From the NCBI GenBank assembly GCA_949358305.1, contig OX442319.1, forward strand, positions 14,446,001-14,510,000: 64,000 bases of DNA. The letters are read 5' to 3'. The notes beneath the pieces were generated by a model. It was not told the origin of the DNA and searched no databases. It saw only the letters and a list, made by a program, of their open reading frames with translations. The DNA comes from Strigamia acuminata (taxonomy: Eukaryota; Arthropoda; Chilopoda; Geophilomorpha; Linotaeniidae). The position numbers and the translations under genes were made by a program. This document shows positions 23,401 to 34,921 of this stretch, piece by piece. Positions within the stretch are counted from its first letter, which is position 1. Each line of letters begins with the position of its first letter.

Positions 23401-25060
23401 TCTCGCGCAAGAGCAACAGCACGTCGCAACTGAGTGCCACTGGTAGGTTGATTGAAGCAATCCAATAATTTCCATTTCTTTCAGTGATCAGGCGTGGAGC
23501 ACTCTGGCAGGATGAGTCGTTGAAAAATGTTTGACAAACCGTTTGTTAAGGGTTGCGACATCGGTTGGGTTTCCGGCGGAAAGAGACGTCGTCGAAATGT
23601 AGCGTGCAGCGCAGCGAAGAGGTGGCGCCCTCGCACCTGGTGCATCAAACGAGCGGTCACTCGTCGGATGGCGAGGGCAGTCAGGGAAGCGAAGGGTCAG
23701 TAGCAGGTCGTAGGAGGTTGAATGACGGACAGCACGTGCTATAAGAGCCATCCAAGCAGAAAATGCCGCTTTGGAGCCCATCATTCCATTTATTCTTTAT
23801 TCTTTATTCGCTTTTCTTTTCTTTTCTTTATTTCGTTTTGTAATCAGTTTTGCTTCTTACTTTGCTGTATTGCAGAAATGGGTGGTAGGAAGCGTAGTAC
23901 TAGTGCCACTAGTGGTATTCAGCGTAGTCAGGAAGTTAATCCCGCTCCCCACCACACAGTGGTCAAACAGGCCAGCAAAGAGTCCATGGACGGCAGTATG
24001 AACAGTATTAGCAGTGGGAGCTCGTCGTAAGTAGCACAGCATGACCCCATTTAACACACTTGAACACTTTGCATCTTTCTATTTCGATCGAGCTGCGTTT
24101 TTTCGAAAACGCAGCTCGTCACAAGTCCAGTAGCCCATTTGATTTGATTTGATTTGATTTGATTTGATTTGATTTGATTTTCTCGCATGGTTGCTTGGAT
24201 GGCATTTTACTCTATCTGTATTCGGACTCTTTCCTCATTTGTGTTGATTGTGCTTTGCTTGTTCTCCTTAGTTGGCTCCCGTCGCTACGGCTGTCGTCCG
24301 AGGGCCATTTCGCTGATTTCGTCGAAGGTCTGGGTCCTGGACAATTGGTCGGTCGTCAAGTGCTTGCGTCTGCCAGTGTGGGCGACGTCCAATTGAGCCT
24401 TCACGACCGAAAGGGAAACCTTGAAGTCGAAGTCATCCGGGCACGTGGTCTACAAGCCAAAGTTGGTGCAAAAGTGCTTCCAGGTATGATGCAATATTTG
24501 TAAAATTGTATACAAATTAAAATTAATTCTATATTTCATGATTGGTACACTAGAAACGTTAATTGAAACAATATATTGTATACTGTATTTAATTTGAATT
24601 TAAATTTTAAATTTTAAATTTTGCTCCATACGTAGCTCCATACGTCAAAGTGTATTTGGTGGACGGCAAGAGGTGCGTGGCCAAAGCCAAAACGAGCACA
24701 GCGCGCCGAACTCTCGATCCCCTTTACCAACAACAACTGTTATTTCATCGGGTGTACCAGGGCTGCGTGTTGCAGGTTGATTGAGATTAGACATTCTAGC
24801 GTAGAAGGAAGGAAGGATTGGATTTGATTGTGTTCTCACATTATTATTATTCTTCTATTCAGGTGACAGTGTGGGGAGACTACGGACGAATAGAAGGGCG
24901 CAAAGTGTTTATGGGTGTGGCGCAGATCCTGCTGGACGACCTGGACTTGTCCAACATAGTGATCGGATGGTACAAGCTGTTTGGAACGTCGTCGTTGGTC
25001 ACCCTGCCCGGCACGGGCTCTAGACGTGGCTCCATGCTGTCGTTGGATAGCTTCGGATAA
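17434..25060 (+). CDS. Rim: RIM, Rab3-interacting presynaptic active-zone scaffold
   Basis: Scaffold that tethers Rab3 vesicles, Munc13 and Ca2+ channels at release sites. Eighteen exons give 1315 residues, all joining in frame: 17434-17597, 18135-18339, 18414-19164, 19995-20203, 20621-20967, 21056-21120, 21183-21456, 21543-21708, 21773-21856, 21918-22032, 22231-22426, 22502-22740, 22953-23142, 23201-23442, 23876-24026 (alternative: 23551-23695), 24272-24483, 24636-24775, 24863-25060. Visible domains: Rab-binding helix (TEEERRIIESVMARQ); FYVE-type zinc finger at about 86-131 with eight Cys and the RIM-typical IKTGQWMHG; PDZ in exon 20621-20967 (about 460-558); C2A at about 624-752; RIM-BP SH3 ligand RQLPRLP at 889-895; C2B at about 1170-1300 with DPLYQQQLLF and VIGWYKLF. 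Exon 3 encodes a His-Ser/Gln-Ser run. ATG 17434 was chosen because the motif MSEA...LTEEERR follows and no earlier in-frame ATG exists. Identification is secure; small linker exons are less certain. Confidence 0.94.
18641..18712 (+). repeat. in-frame hexanucleotide repeat in RIM exon 3
   Basis: (CATTCG)n shading into (CAGTCG)n, read in frame as (HS)n(QS)n. The unit is a multiple of 3, so length changes keep the reading frame. It sits in the low-complexity linker between zinc finger and PDZ. Confidence 0.95.
19261..19355. repeat. (ATTCC)19 pentanucleotide array in RIM intron
   Basis: Nineteen perfect copies of ATTCC. It follows the exon ending at 19164 by about 100 bp. Confidence 0.98.
19648..19938 (+). 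other. candidate two-exon RIM cassette (optional 50 residues)
   Basis: 19648-19721 (after TTTTTCAG, ending GCG|GTGAGC) reads ELELLGENLKKEEILDAKIK and on to FLA. 19863-19938 (after TTTCTTTCCACAG, ending ATGA|GTGTAT) reads AKKERKKERQKEASF and on. The pair adds 74+76=150 nt between the exons ending at 19164 and starting at 19995, and the phases match (1-0, 0-1). Using only one breaks the frame. The second donor is weak, so this is a candidate only. Confidence 0.4.
20491..20554. repeat. (CTGTT)n pentanucleotide array in RIM intron
   Basis: About 13 copies of CTGTT, about 65 bp before the PDZ exon. Confidence 0.97.
23551..23695 (+). other. alternative, mutually exclusive RIM exon
   Basis: 145 nt after acceptor TTGTTAAG, reading LRHRLGFRRKETSSK then CSVQRSEEVAPSH, with donor GG|GTCAGT. 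It has the same phases (1 in, 2 out) as the 151-nt exon 23876-24026, which reads MGGRKRSTSATSGIQRSQEV. The shared S-x-QRS-x-EV-x-P core and matching ends suggest exon duplication. See findings for the frame argument. Confidence 0.6.
24090..24117 (+). other. 12-bp perfect hairpin with TTCG loop in RIM intron
   Basis: GAGCTGCGTTTT, loop TTCG, AAAACGCAGCTC. It starts 63 bp after the alternative exon ending at 24026. On RNA it would form a stable stem capped by a UUCG tetraloop. Confidence 0.85.
24137..24180. repeat. (GATTT)n array in RIM intron
   Basis: Eight copies of GATTT directly downstream of the hairpin. Confidence 0.95.
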
Positions 25061-25293
25061 AACTCTTGGAATGCGTGCGACCACACGTGACAAATTTCGA
25101 TTATCGATTGATTGATTGATTCCTCTTCGTGTGCCTCTGACAACGCGTGGGTATGGCCCGACCAAGGCGCGTGTGGGTGGCCAATTGGACTTCCTTTCCC
25201 CCACGGTGGCTGTTCCCTGCAGACTTTGTCGTTCTTATCAGTATTAACCTCGCCCTTTCGACACACAACTCTTTTCGTTCTCTTCTTTACTTC

Positions 25294-25349
<56 letters not shown>

Positions 25350-25543
25350 TATTATTATTATTATTATACTATTATTTGTTATTTAACAACTATTATTTGT
25401 TATCTATTGTTATTTCTTTCGTCGTGAAATGAAGAAACAATTTCAGAATTGCTCCCGATCCCGAGTGGCCGTTCGTTTCATCAGATAATCCACTCGATCG
25501 ACGACTTTTTAATCCATGCAGCTCATTCGGGATCTCAAGGAGT

Positions 25544-25578
<35 letters not shown>

Positions 25579-26344
25579 GTCGTCGCTCGTCGGTCATCGG
25601 TCATCGCCGCCGTCGGTCGTCGTCGTCGTCGTCTCGGTCCACCCCCGCTCGGCCGGAAGCGGGTTCGCTGTGCCTTGTGAAAGATTCAGGGCCTCGGAGG
25701 TGGCCCCCGTGCTCTGTCAGGCTACTTACATTGTATCGGGATTCTTGTTATCATGATAATATAAAGAGAAACGACTCGTTGCCGAAGATTTATTAGATTA
25801 GAACCCGTTTAATAAGAAAGAAAAGAAAAAGAAGAAAAAGAAGAAAAAAAACACAACACACACACATTAAAGTAAATTGTATAATCGAAAGTGTAAAAAC
25901 AAAGAAAAAAACTAAAAATGTTAATTTTTTGGGACTTGAGTAACTTTTGGTTACGACTCCCAAGGCTGCTATGTACACAAATTATTGTTAACATTTCTGG
26001 TGCTTCTCTAACTCTACTAGTTGGTTGTTGCTTCTTTACAAAATTATATAAAATGAAAGGGATGATGAGACTCAAATTGAACGGACAGATTGAACGGAAG
26101 AAAAATAGAAAAAATACCATAGGACGCTTATCAAACGCCGAAACAAATCGACCCGCTGTGATTTAATACTAAGCTCAAAAGGCCCTTTGAAAATGTGCTG
26201 TTTGCTATTACGTACAGTACGGTTCTTTCTTTTTTTCTTTCTTTTATTTCCACGTCCTTCTTTCCACTAGTGCATGTTTATTATTATCCACTTTTTTAAT
26301 CATTAATTAATGAATTAATTAATTAAGTATTATTTTGGAATAAA
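25061..26344 (+). other. probable RIM 3' UTR
   Basis: No gene-like frame. It contains a (TTA)n microsatellite (about 25295-25371), a CGTCGC-type GC repeat (about 25543-25580), and a candidate poly(A) signal AATAAA at 26339-26344. An earlier polyadenylation site is possible. Confidence 0.4.
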
Positions 26345-27660
26345 ATTAATTTTCACTGAGGGCAGAGCTTTAAGTTGCGTGTGATATTGTATAGAGTAAT
26401 GTTGATTAACCAATTAACCAATTAAACGATTGATTATTGGAGTTGCAGGCGGGGGAAAGAAAGAAAGGGAATAAAAATGAGAAAAATGCGCCGATACCGA
26501 TAGTCAGTCTCACACTCTCACACTTGGAAGGAAGATAAGATACTGAATAGTGAATACAAGTAGATGGTCATGTTAGTTTACAAATGCAAAATGCTCATAT
26601 TTCTTTTTCGAACCGACATATCTTTGTAGTTCCTTCTATCTCCAACGAATGTAATGCGAAGAATTCAAAACGAGAGACATTTTCTCTAAACAAGTGGGTG
26701 GTGGTTTTTGCTGATTTTTGCTGATTTTTGCTTCTTCATTTTCATTTGGCATGAGAATAATGAGATAATATCCAACGAAATGTGATAGATAAGGTGACGA
26801 TTTCAAGGGTGACAAATCCTCCTCTTCCTCCTATTTGATTAACATAACAATAACAACAACAACAACTCTAATTCCTTTCCTTTCCTTTCCTTCCTTTCCT
26901 TTCTCCGTCTTTTTCTATTTCTGCCTACGGTATTTCCTTTTTACCCCTCGCCCTCACTATCTTGTATACTACTCATGCATTTGGTCTGTACGGGCCCACC
27001 GGGCACCCCTGACTTGTGAGCGACTCCCAATTCAGACAGTTTCGTAACACAAAAACAACTGTACTTTTTGATTCATTATGAATTTTCAATTAAAAAAGAT
27101 ATATACAAAACCTATGGTATGGTCCAATTTTTAATCTTAGAATTTTTATAATAATGAGATTGAGTTGCTGTGCGTCTTCCGTCGTCACGTACTGTGTGCT
27201 TCAACTTATTGTCGCTATAGTTACAGCGCCACATTGCTGATTTTATGTCGTGGCATGATGGCAGTCTGCTAGAGAAGCTGTGGTTTAAACCGTTGGGGGA
27301 AAAGCATCCATCTCTTATTTGATTTCAAATACCGGTATTGATCAATGAAAAACTTGTATCTTCACATGTTTGCAGGTGATAATTTAATCAACAGTTTTAT
27401 TGTATTTTTCAATCTTTTTATGGTTACATAACAACAATAGTTATTTATTCTACTAACACTGGATGTTACTGATGCAAAGAATATTTTTTGATGGCAAAAA
27501 CCAAATGCTTTTTATGAGTAGATTTCTTCAATTTGCAGCCAAATTCCACGAGACTTGCTGCGAGATTGGAGCTGCAAACCTTGCAAACCTCAAAACACCC
27601 TAAGCTTATACACAAAAAAAGAAAATGAAATTTGCAACATTTGTTTGTAAAATTCTAGTT
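26345..27660. other. intergenic, no gene seen
   Basis: AT-rich spacer between RIM and the first ABCH gene with short CCTTT runs near 26880-26900. No coding signal recognised. Confidence 0.5.
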
Positions 27661-27670
27661 TTCTAACGTC

Positions 27671-30600
27671 ATGGGCGATAAACGTATCGCGCTCACGTTG
27701 AATTCTCACATGGCGTCATCGTCAACATCAGATCCGCCTAAAGTTGCTGTTGAAATTGCGGACTTGTATTACAACTATGGATTTTCCAGATGGAAATTTC
27801 CAGTGTTACAAGGAATTGCTTTAAATGTTCCTGCAGGCACAATGTAACTTTTAACTTCACTTTTTTATAAGTTATTTAAAAGTAAGTTTATGGTTTGTTT
27901 CTTGTCAATTAAAGTTATGGACTACTTGGACCGAGTGGATGTGGAAAGACGACTTTACTGAAATGTGTTGCAGGCACATTGAATCCTGCTAGCGGCGTGG
28001 TCAAATTATTCGGTAGTTTACCGGGATCGAAGAAAAGCGGTGTGCCGGGATCCGGAGTTGGTTACATGCCACAGGTACATGTATATAACTACGTAGCTAG
28101 ATCGAAAGGCCTTTGGTGAATACTATATTCTTAGCCTCCACTTTGTGACCATTGGGTGGCACTGCCAGTACCAAAATTGGTCAGTTGACCAATGCGACTC
28201 AGGGTCCTTGAACGGGACATTAAGTGACCAGTTCTTCATAACAGCAACGTGAACGTTTGCAGTGGCACTACAGTGGACAGATCTTGCTGCCCACGTGGTC
28301 TCTTGACAAAAACTTGTGGGAACTTAGCCCTAAACAACAATATAATAAAGGCTAAAACCAATATAAACATACTTGTAGTTTCTACAAGTAGTTGTTGTTT
28401 CTTCATAGCACTTACTATTCTTAGGAAATCGCTCTGTACCGAGAACTTACCATCAAAGAAACGTTGTTGTTTTTCGGCCGCGTGCATTTTATGAAACGCA
28501 GCAAGGTAAAATCACGGACAGATTTTCTCCTTGGTTTTCTTAACTTGCCACGCGAGCGGAAACTTGTCAAAAACTTGAGGTTGATTAGTGTGCTGGGTGA
28601 TAATGATGAGAAATTGAAAAATTGTTGATAAGTTTTATGGTTTACTCAAGTGGTGGTCAACAACGAAGAGTATCGTTTGCCGTCGCGTTGCTTCACGAAC
28701 CTCCTTTACTAATTTTGGACGAACCGACTGTAGGAGTTGATCCCGTCTTAAGATTGAGGTCTGTTGAAGAGGTTGCTGAAGAATGATAGTAACATATTGG
28801 TAATATCTAATTTTCTTGATTGAAGCATTTGGGAATACTTGCTCGAAATTTGCCTCACTGGAAGCGTGACAGTAATTATCACGACTCATTACATAGAAGA
28901 AGCGAGACAAGCCAATTATGTAATGAATTACGGTACATGTAGTTGTGTCTAATCTGATGCTATCCTATTTTTTTTATTAATTGCAGATAGGTTTGATGAG
29001 AAGAGGAAAAATTTTAGCCGAAGGTGAGCCGTTGTTTCAGTTCTTAAGTCCAGCAATTCAGGTTACCATTTTCTGTTCCGCGATTGGAGGAAATCCTCGT
29101 CTCGTAGACGTGGCTGTTTTAAATGAGGATATGATACTTGGTGTCAGATATCTGGATATGATTGATAAAAAAGGGATTTCTCAGGTAAGTTTCTGGTCAA
29201 AATTTACGTTCATCATGAGACTTGGTTCGGTTTATTCCTTGGGTAATCCGTCCGTCATGGGCATTTGTATACAATTACTATTTGTTTATTTAGATTGCAT
29301 TAACAGATGCTAACGAAGCAGAAGAAATGGTTTTAAATGGTGATGCTTGGGCCTTAATTAGTATTGGGCCCAATTTCACTGGTGCTTTGATTGAAAGGTT
29401 TGTACTTGGAGGTATCTTAGGACCAGACTTCACATTTGCAAACTGGGAGGCGCTTCAGAAATCCCTGTGCTGGCCAGGAATGTATTAGTTTGATTTGTTT
29501 TGCTTTGTATGATCCAGTTAAGATGAAATGAAGTGAGGTGAGTGCAATCTGGGCAGGGAACTTAATTTGCCATCCTGCAGTTTGTAAATATGCGGCCAGA
29601 CTTGGTTATAAAATGGCGTGTAAGGCAAAAGAAAATGTTTCTAGGTTGGGTTGTCCAACAAATTTATCAGAGTCCACAATCCAAGAAGGCAGTTTGCATG
29701 TAAGGTTCGACTATAGTGATAAATCGATGTCGGAGTTTATAAAAAAGACTTTACACAATGCTTTTCAAAATTTGTCATTCACATTGCAAAAAAAAATGGG
29801 CAAAAAGCCAGTCTCGCTGGTGCCTTTACATGTATGTACACATGTGGTAATTGAAGAAGAAATGATGTATTGCATTGTTTATTTTTGTTAACAGTACGGC
29901 AATCCCGTTTATGGGACGATGGATTCTCCGTTCCTGGATTATTTGGCGTGTGGCTTGATTCTTAGCCTGGTCTTTTTCTTGGCACTTGGTTTGACCTCGC
30001 TTGCTTTCGTCGTTGACAAAAAGGAAGGTTTACTCGACAGGTGTTTTGTGTCAGGTAGGAGCTTAAGAAAATTGAATTTTTGTTAGGGTTGATTATTATA
30101 TAAGTATTTTTTCGTTGCATGAATAGGGGTCACTTCATTTGAAATAATGTGTGGACATAAGCATCACTCACGTCAGTGTGGTGTGATGGTACTTCAAGTT
30201 ATCATTATTCTTCTTCTTGTCATTGAAGGGTTTGGCTTGGCGTTACTAATAAATGAAGTTTATTACTCACAGTTTCACTTTGTTTGATGCAAGGGATGTG
30301 TGGAATGACATATGGTAAGATTACAAAATTACAAAATTCCAACTTATATAACTTATTATTTGATGATTTTGTTGTGTGAAGGTTTCCTCATATCAACTAT
30401 ATGTAACGAAGAGGCATCCGCCATGATGTTGGCTATAGGCTCATTTTATCCATTTTTACTTCTGAGCGGTAAGTATTGAATTTCTTGGACGATAAGACAC
30501 ATCAACCATAAGACGCACCCCAAATTTATGAGTCCATTTTGTAGAAAAAAATATTAAATGTTATTATTACAAAAAAAATCTTAAATTTTATTTTTAATTA

Positions 30601-31019
30601 TTATTTTCATAAATCTCCGATTTATTTTCATGGAAATCTGAATTTTCCGATTTGCCACGTATCATACATTTGGCAAAGTAAAAATGTGCATTTTATGGTT
30701 TGCAAAATATGGTAACTCTTGTTAAATATAAATAAATAAATAAATAAGGTAAATGGTTTTCTAGTTAAAAATGTATTCGTTTTTCATTTGTTTGCCTTGT
30801 TTTGTAGGTACAATATGGCCCATTCAATCTATGCCAACTGCACTTCGACGATTCAGTACGTGCTTACCACAGACTTTAGCCATGCAGTCAGTGAGGTGGA
30901 TCATGACGCGAGCTCGTGGCTTAACATGGCCACCTGTGTACACGGGCTATCTTGTCACTTTTGGTTGGACTTGCTTTTTTATTACTGCATCTATTCTTGT
31001 ATTACAGTTTAAATTTTAA
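27671..31019 (+). pseudogene. ABCH-family half-transporter, copy A (frameshifted)
   Basis: One ATPase domain followed by one membrane domain, as in ABCH/ABCG half-transporters that dimerise to export lipids or xenobiotics. Exons: 27671-27843, 27915-28074, 28425-28579, 28651-28758, 28826-28919, 28987-29184, 29294-29397, 29645-29831, 29895-30054, 30127-30314, 30382-30468, 30808-31019. Walker A (GPSGCGKTT), signature (LSGGQQRR), Walker B ([13 protein letters not shown]) and H-loop (TTHYIEEA) are intact. Two defects appear against copy B: the stretch after LAEGEP jumps straight to the first membrane helix, losing roughly 85 residues; and exon 30127-30314 is 11 nt longer than its counterpart, shifting the frame to a TGA at 30285, after which the correct frame (GMCGMTYG) resumes. 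The last two exons are still open, so loss is recent, or a sequencing error or unusual splice rescues it. Confidence 0.7.
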
Positions 31020-31025
31020 AATAAA
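31020..31025 (+). terminator. poly(A) signal of ABCH copy A
   Basis: AATAAA directly after the TAA of the last exon. Confidence 0.55.
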
Positions 31026-31666
31026 GAAAAGTTGATCATTCGGTTTTATTTATGTTTGTTTGCACTCTTACAAATCATTTCCTAAATTTACTGACATCTT
31101 TGTATTGTAAATTTATGGCAACTTTAATTTCATTCAGTTGTTTTTTCAGTAAATTTACACAAAATGTTATTTATATAAATTTGCGACAAATTTAATTTTT
31201 TGTTGTTGTGAATATACAGGTATTTTTGTAAATTTACAGGTGTTTTTGTAATTTTCCATATTCTATATAATTTTACAGATTTCTTGTAATTTGTCACAAA
31301 TTTTTTACAGTGTGGATATAGAAAGTACGGTCATATAAAATAGTCGTTAACCCGTAATTTTCCTTTTCAATGGTTTGTTTTATTTCACTTGCACTTTCAG
31401 TTTCTGCAAACTTGCTGCAGTTCCTCAAGTTTCTGTGTCAACTTTTTACTTTTACTGCTAACCTAGTTGATCCGCTCACGTAAGACCGACGGCTATTTGT
31501 TTTGGTGACATCTTAAAGCCAATTATTATGTAAGGATAAAAAAAAATGTTGTTTGTTATTTGATACGTCATTGGTCTGGTTGAATCTGGTATTTTGTTTG
31601 TGATAGCTTGTGCTCTCGTATCATTTCTCAATGCAGTTTTAGTGGACGAAAGGAAGAAAGGAAGAA

Positions 31667-34600
31667 ATGAAAATTCAATTATCCGCTGCCAATCTGGATG
31701 CAACAACAGTAAGATTTACAGAAATAACTAACACTTTTATGGTTATGTAGCGTATGTTTTAAGTAGATGGACACTTTCTACTTACACAATTACATTAAGG
31801 AAAATTGTGCCGTGTCATTACAACAAGTGCATTTCAGTTATGGAATTGGCCGTTCAAAAGTTGAAGTTCTCAAAGGAGTGAGTTTAAATGTGGTCAAAGG
31901 AAGCATGTAAGTTTTTTTAAAATATAATTTATATTATTTCCGGTATTTAAATTTAATGTAATTTAATTTTGCTTAAGTTTTGGGCTTTTGGGGCCCAGCG
32001 GATGTGGAAAAACCACACTTTTGAAATGTGTCATTGATGGTTTGAAACCAGACAAAGGGACGGTTAAGGTGTTTAATTCAACGCCAGGTTCAGTTCAGAG
32101 TGGAATTCCTGGTTCAGGAGTTGGCTACATGCCACAAGTAATTGAAATTTAAAAATAAATAAAAATAAAAATAATTAAATAAATAAATAAATAATGTATG
32201 AATATTTTACTTATATAGGGGATTGCACTTTATTCCGAGCTCACTATCAGAGAATCGTTGGCTTATTTTGGCCGATTACATTTGATGAAGCCTAAAGATG
32301 TTAAATCTCGAACTGATTTTCTTCTGGAGTTTCTCAATTTGCCCCGAGGGAAAAAACTGAATAAAAATCTTAGGTAAGCTTACCGGTATGTAGGTCATAG
32401 ATATTAATATTAATTTTATTGTTGTTGTTTGGATTCCAGTGGAGGAGAACAAAGAAGAGTGTCATTTGCCATTGCCTTACTGCATCAACCACCTTTGCTC
32501 ATTTTGGATGAACCAACTGTAGGAGTGGATCCAGTTTTAAGGCAAAGGTAAAAGAAGAAAAAGGCTTGACTGTGAAGCATTGATATTTGACAATGCGAAT
32601 ACAAGAAATACTTTGACAATTTTTCTTTTTCTTTTTCTTTTTTGTCTGTGTCAATTAAAATGGATTTTTCTCTTGTTTTTGAAGCATTTGGAATTATTTA
32701 ATTAAAATCTCTACCAATGAAGGTGTGACTGTCATAGTTACAACCCATTATATTGAAGAAGCGAGGCTAGCAAATAAAGTAAGCCTATTCTATGATTGTG
32801 TTGACATTTATAAATGTAAACAAAATTGTGTATAATTTCAGGTGGCTTTAATGAGGGATGGTCATTTATTGGCTGAAGAACAACCTGATTTGCTCATTCA
32901 CCATTACAGTGTATCAACTTTAGAAGAAGTGTTTTTAAAGTTATGCGAAGAAAAATCAAATATTGTAAGAAATTGAAATTAGTCTTAATTATAATAATAA
33001 TCGTATTGACAATGTAGAAAATCCAACAGCCATCTCCTAATGATGACAATCACCATTCATACCATGCAAGTGCTCATGTGTCACAGAGTGTGTGCCAAAA
33101 CAGCGGCGGCGAGAAACGATTCTCCGATAACTTCAGACTGCCAAGTTTGAGAAGAATTCATGCATTAGCAACTAAAAATTTAATAAAAATGTGGAGGAAT
33201 TATATGTAACTTTTGGTTATTGATTAATTACAAGTAATTATTGATTTGTAATCTTGTTATTCATTGACAGGTTGATGATTTTCCAATTTCTGATTCCAAT
33301 TGTACAAGTAGTGATCATCTTTTGGGCAGTTGGTTCTGAACTTCACGATTTAAATGTTGCAGTTTTCAACCAAGATGACTTCTTAGGTTCTAGGTATTTG
33401 CACTACATAAATAACCACACAATTCACCAGATCCCTGTGAGTAGTATGAAACAAGGTGAAGATTTAGTTACGAATGGAAAAGCGTGGGCAGTTATAAATA
33501 TCTGGCCCAACTTTACTTCTGCTCTCATTGACAGGTTTGTTAGTCATGTTACAAATACCAATTTACCGGTATACCTTTTATACCTTTTATACCTTTTATA
33601 CCGTTTAGATTTAGTTCTAATGGAGATATATCAAATGATACTTTAAAAGCTGGTACCATCCATGTAAGGCATGACAATACCGACCAGCAGATAACTTATA
33701 GCATGCAAAAAGCGTTTTTTGTTGCTTTTGAAAGTTTTTCTGCAGATGCTTTGAATGAGATTGGCAGAACCTTTCAACTACCTGTCATTCCTGTGGAGGT
33801 GATACTGATAGCAGAATAATAAAAGTGCATAATAAAAGTGGCACTATATATTTTCATTTTCCTTTATTCAATAGTTTGATGAACCAATTTATGGACCGGT
33901 TAAAGCGACATTCATGGAGTTTTTGGCTCCTGGCCTGCTAGTCATGGTACTCTTCTATTTGGCAGTCAGTCTGACTGCCATGTCATTTATAATGGACAAG
34001 AGAGAAGGTTTATTGGACAGATGTTATGTATCTGGTAAATAACAAAGTTTAACCACATTATTCAATCATTGAGCTGATTAATTTGACAGGCGCCACTTCT
34101 TTTGAGATCATGTGTGGACACATACTCACTCAACTGGGTGTAATGGTCATTCATGTGGGCATAGTTCTTCTGCTAACAACTGAAGGATTTGACATTCAAA
34201 ACAGAGGAAGTCTCGTGTGGATTATTCTACTCGCTCTTTGCCAAGGCTTATGTGGAATGACATATGGTAAATAATAATGGTGATTAATCTATCAAAGTGA
34301 ACTTCTTTCTTTCTTTCTTTTAAGGCTTTTTTGTTTCTGCCGTTTGCAATGATGAAGCATCAGCCATGATGCTGGCAGTGGGCACAGTTTTCCCCGTATT
34401 AATGACTAGTGGTGAGTTATACTAAGTTATCTTGTGTTCTTGTCCCAAATTATGATTTACATGTTTCATCTTAATTTAACTTTAACATTCCATCTATTGA
34501 GCGCTTAATTTTGATAAATGTTCAGTTGAAATGTCTTAAAAATAAATGATAAGATAATCAAATATTTGTTATAGAAATGTAATTTCAATTTTGGATTGGG

Positions 34601-34867
34601 ACAGAGGGAGTAACTTATTTGATTTCGTGCAGTATGATTATCTTTTTTCTTGTAGGTTTTATTTGGCCAATACAGGGCATGCCAAACATTGTTCAATCTA
34701 TTAGTCAGTTTTTGCCACTGGCAACGGCCATTAATGCAATGGGATGGATTTTTTTGCACGGCAGAGACATAACTTGGGAGCCCGTATGGAAAGGCTTTGC
34801 GGTTACGTGGGCTTGGATATTTGCTTTTATAATTTTATCTATCATAAGCTTAAGATTTAAAAAATAA
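31667..34867 (+). CDS. ABCH-family half-transporter, copy B (intact)
   Basis: Full-length paralog of copy A. Exons: 31667-31708, 31800-31906, 31978-32137, 32219-32373, 32440-32547, 32685-32778, 32842-32964, 33018-33205, 33271-33534, 33609-33798, 33875-34034, 34090-34266, 34325-34411, 34656-34867, in frame for 688 residues. Motifs in order: Walker A (GPSGCGKTT), [34 protein letters not shown], a TLEEVFLKL block closing the ATPase domain, a linker, then five to six hydrophobic helices. The conserved [11 protein letters not shown] loop and CNDEASAMM segment are typical of ABCH and related ABCA/ABCG-like exporters. Several exons (160, 155, 108, 94, 87 nt) have the same length and phase as in copy A, showing tandem duplication. 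Substrate unknown. The first exon (14 codons) is the least certain. Confidence 0.9.
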
Positions 34868-34871
34868 TAAA
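34866..34871 (+). terminator. poly(A) signal of ABCH copy B
   Basis: AATAAA overlapping the TAA stop. A minus-strand AATAAA lies about 50 bp downstream, so transcription units appear to converge here. Confidence 0.55.
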
Positions 34872-34921
34872 ATGTTGATTTTTACTGCTACACATTATTA
34901 TTTTGCAAAGTTTAATATTTA

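Noticed and set aside
23485-23540. Acceptor at 23484 giving VIRRGALWQDESLKN
   Set aside because: Runs into TGA in phase, and removing the next 22 nt as an intron is implausible; the acceptor at 23550 gives a clean exon.
24134-24396. Alternative frame across RIM exon 24272-24483
   Set aside because: Out of frame with the C2B-coding reading and ends at a stop; arises only if both alternative exons are skipped.
25112-25432. Frames containing poly-Leu or poly-Ile
   Set aside because: Translation of the (TTA)n microsatellite in the RIM 3' region.
30480-30720. Inverted similarity (CATAAGACGCACC / GGTTTGCAAAATATGGTA) in an ABCH copy A intron
   Set aside because: Possibly an old MITE, but ends are too degraded to define.
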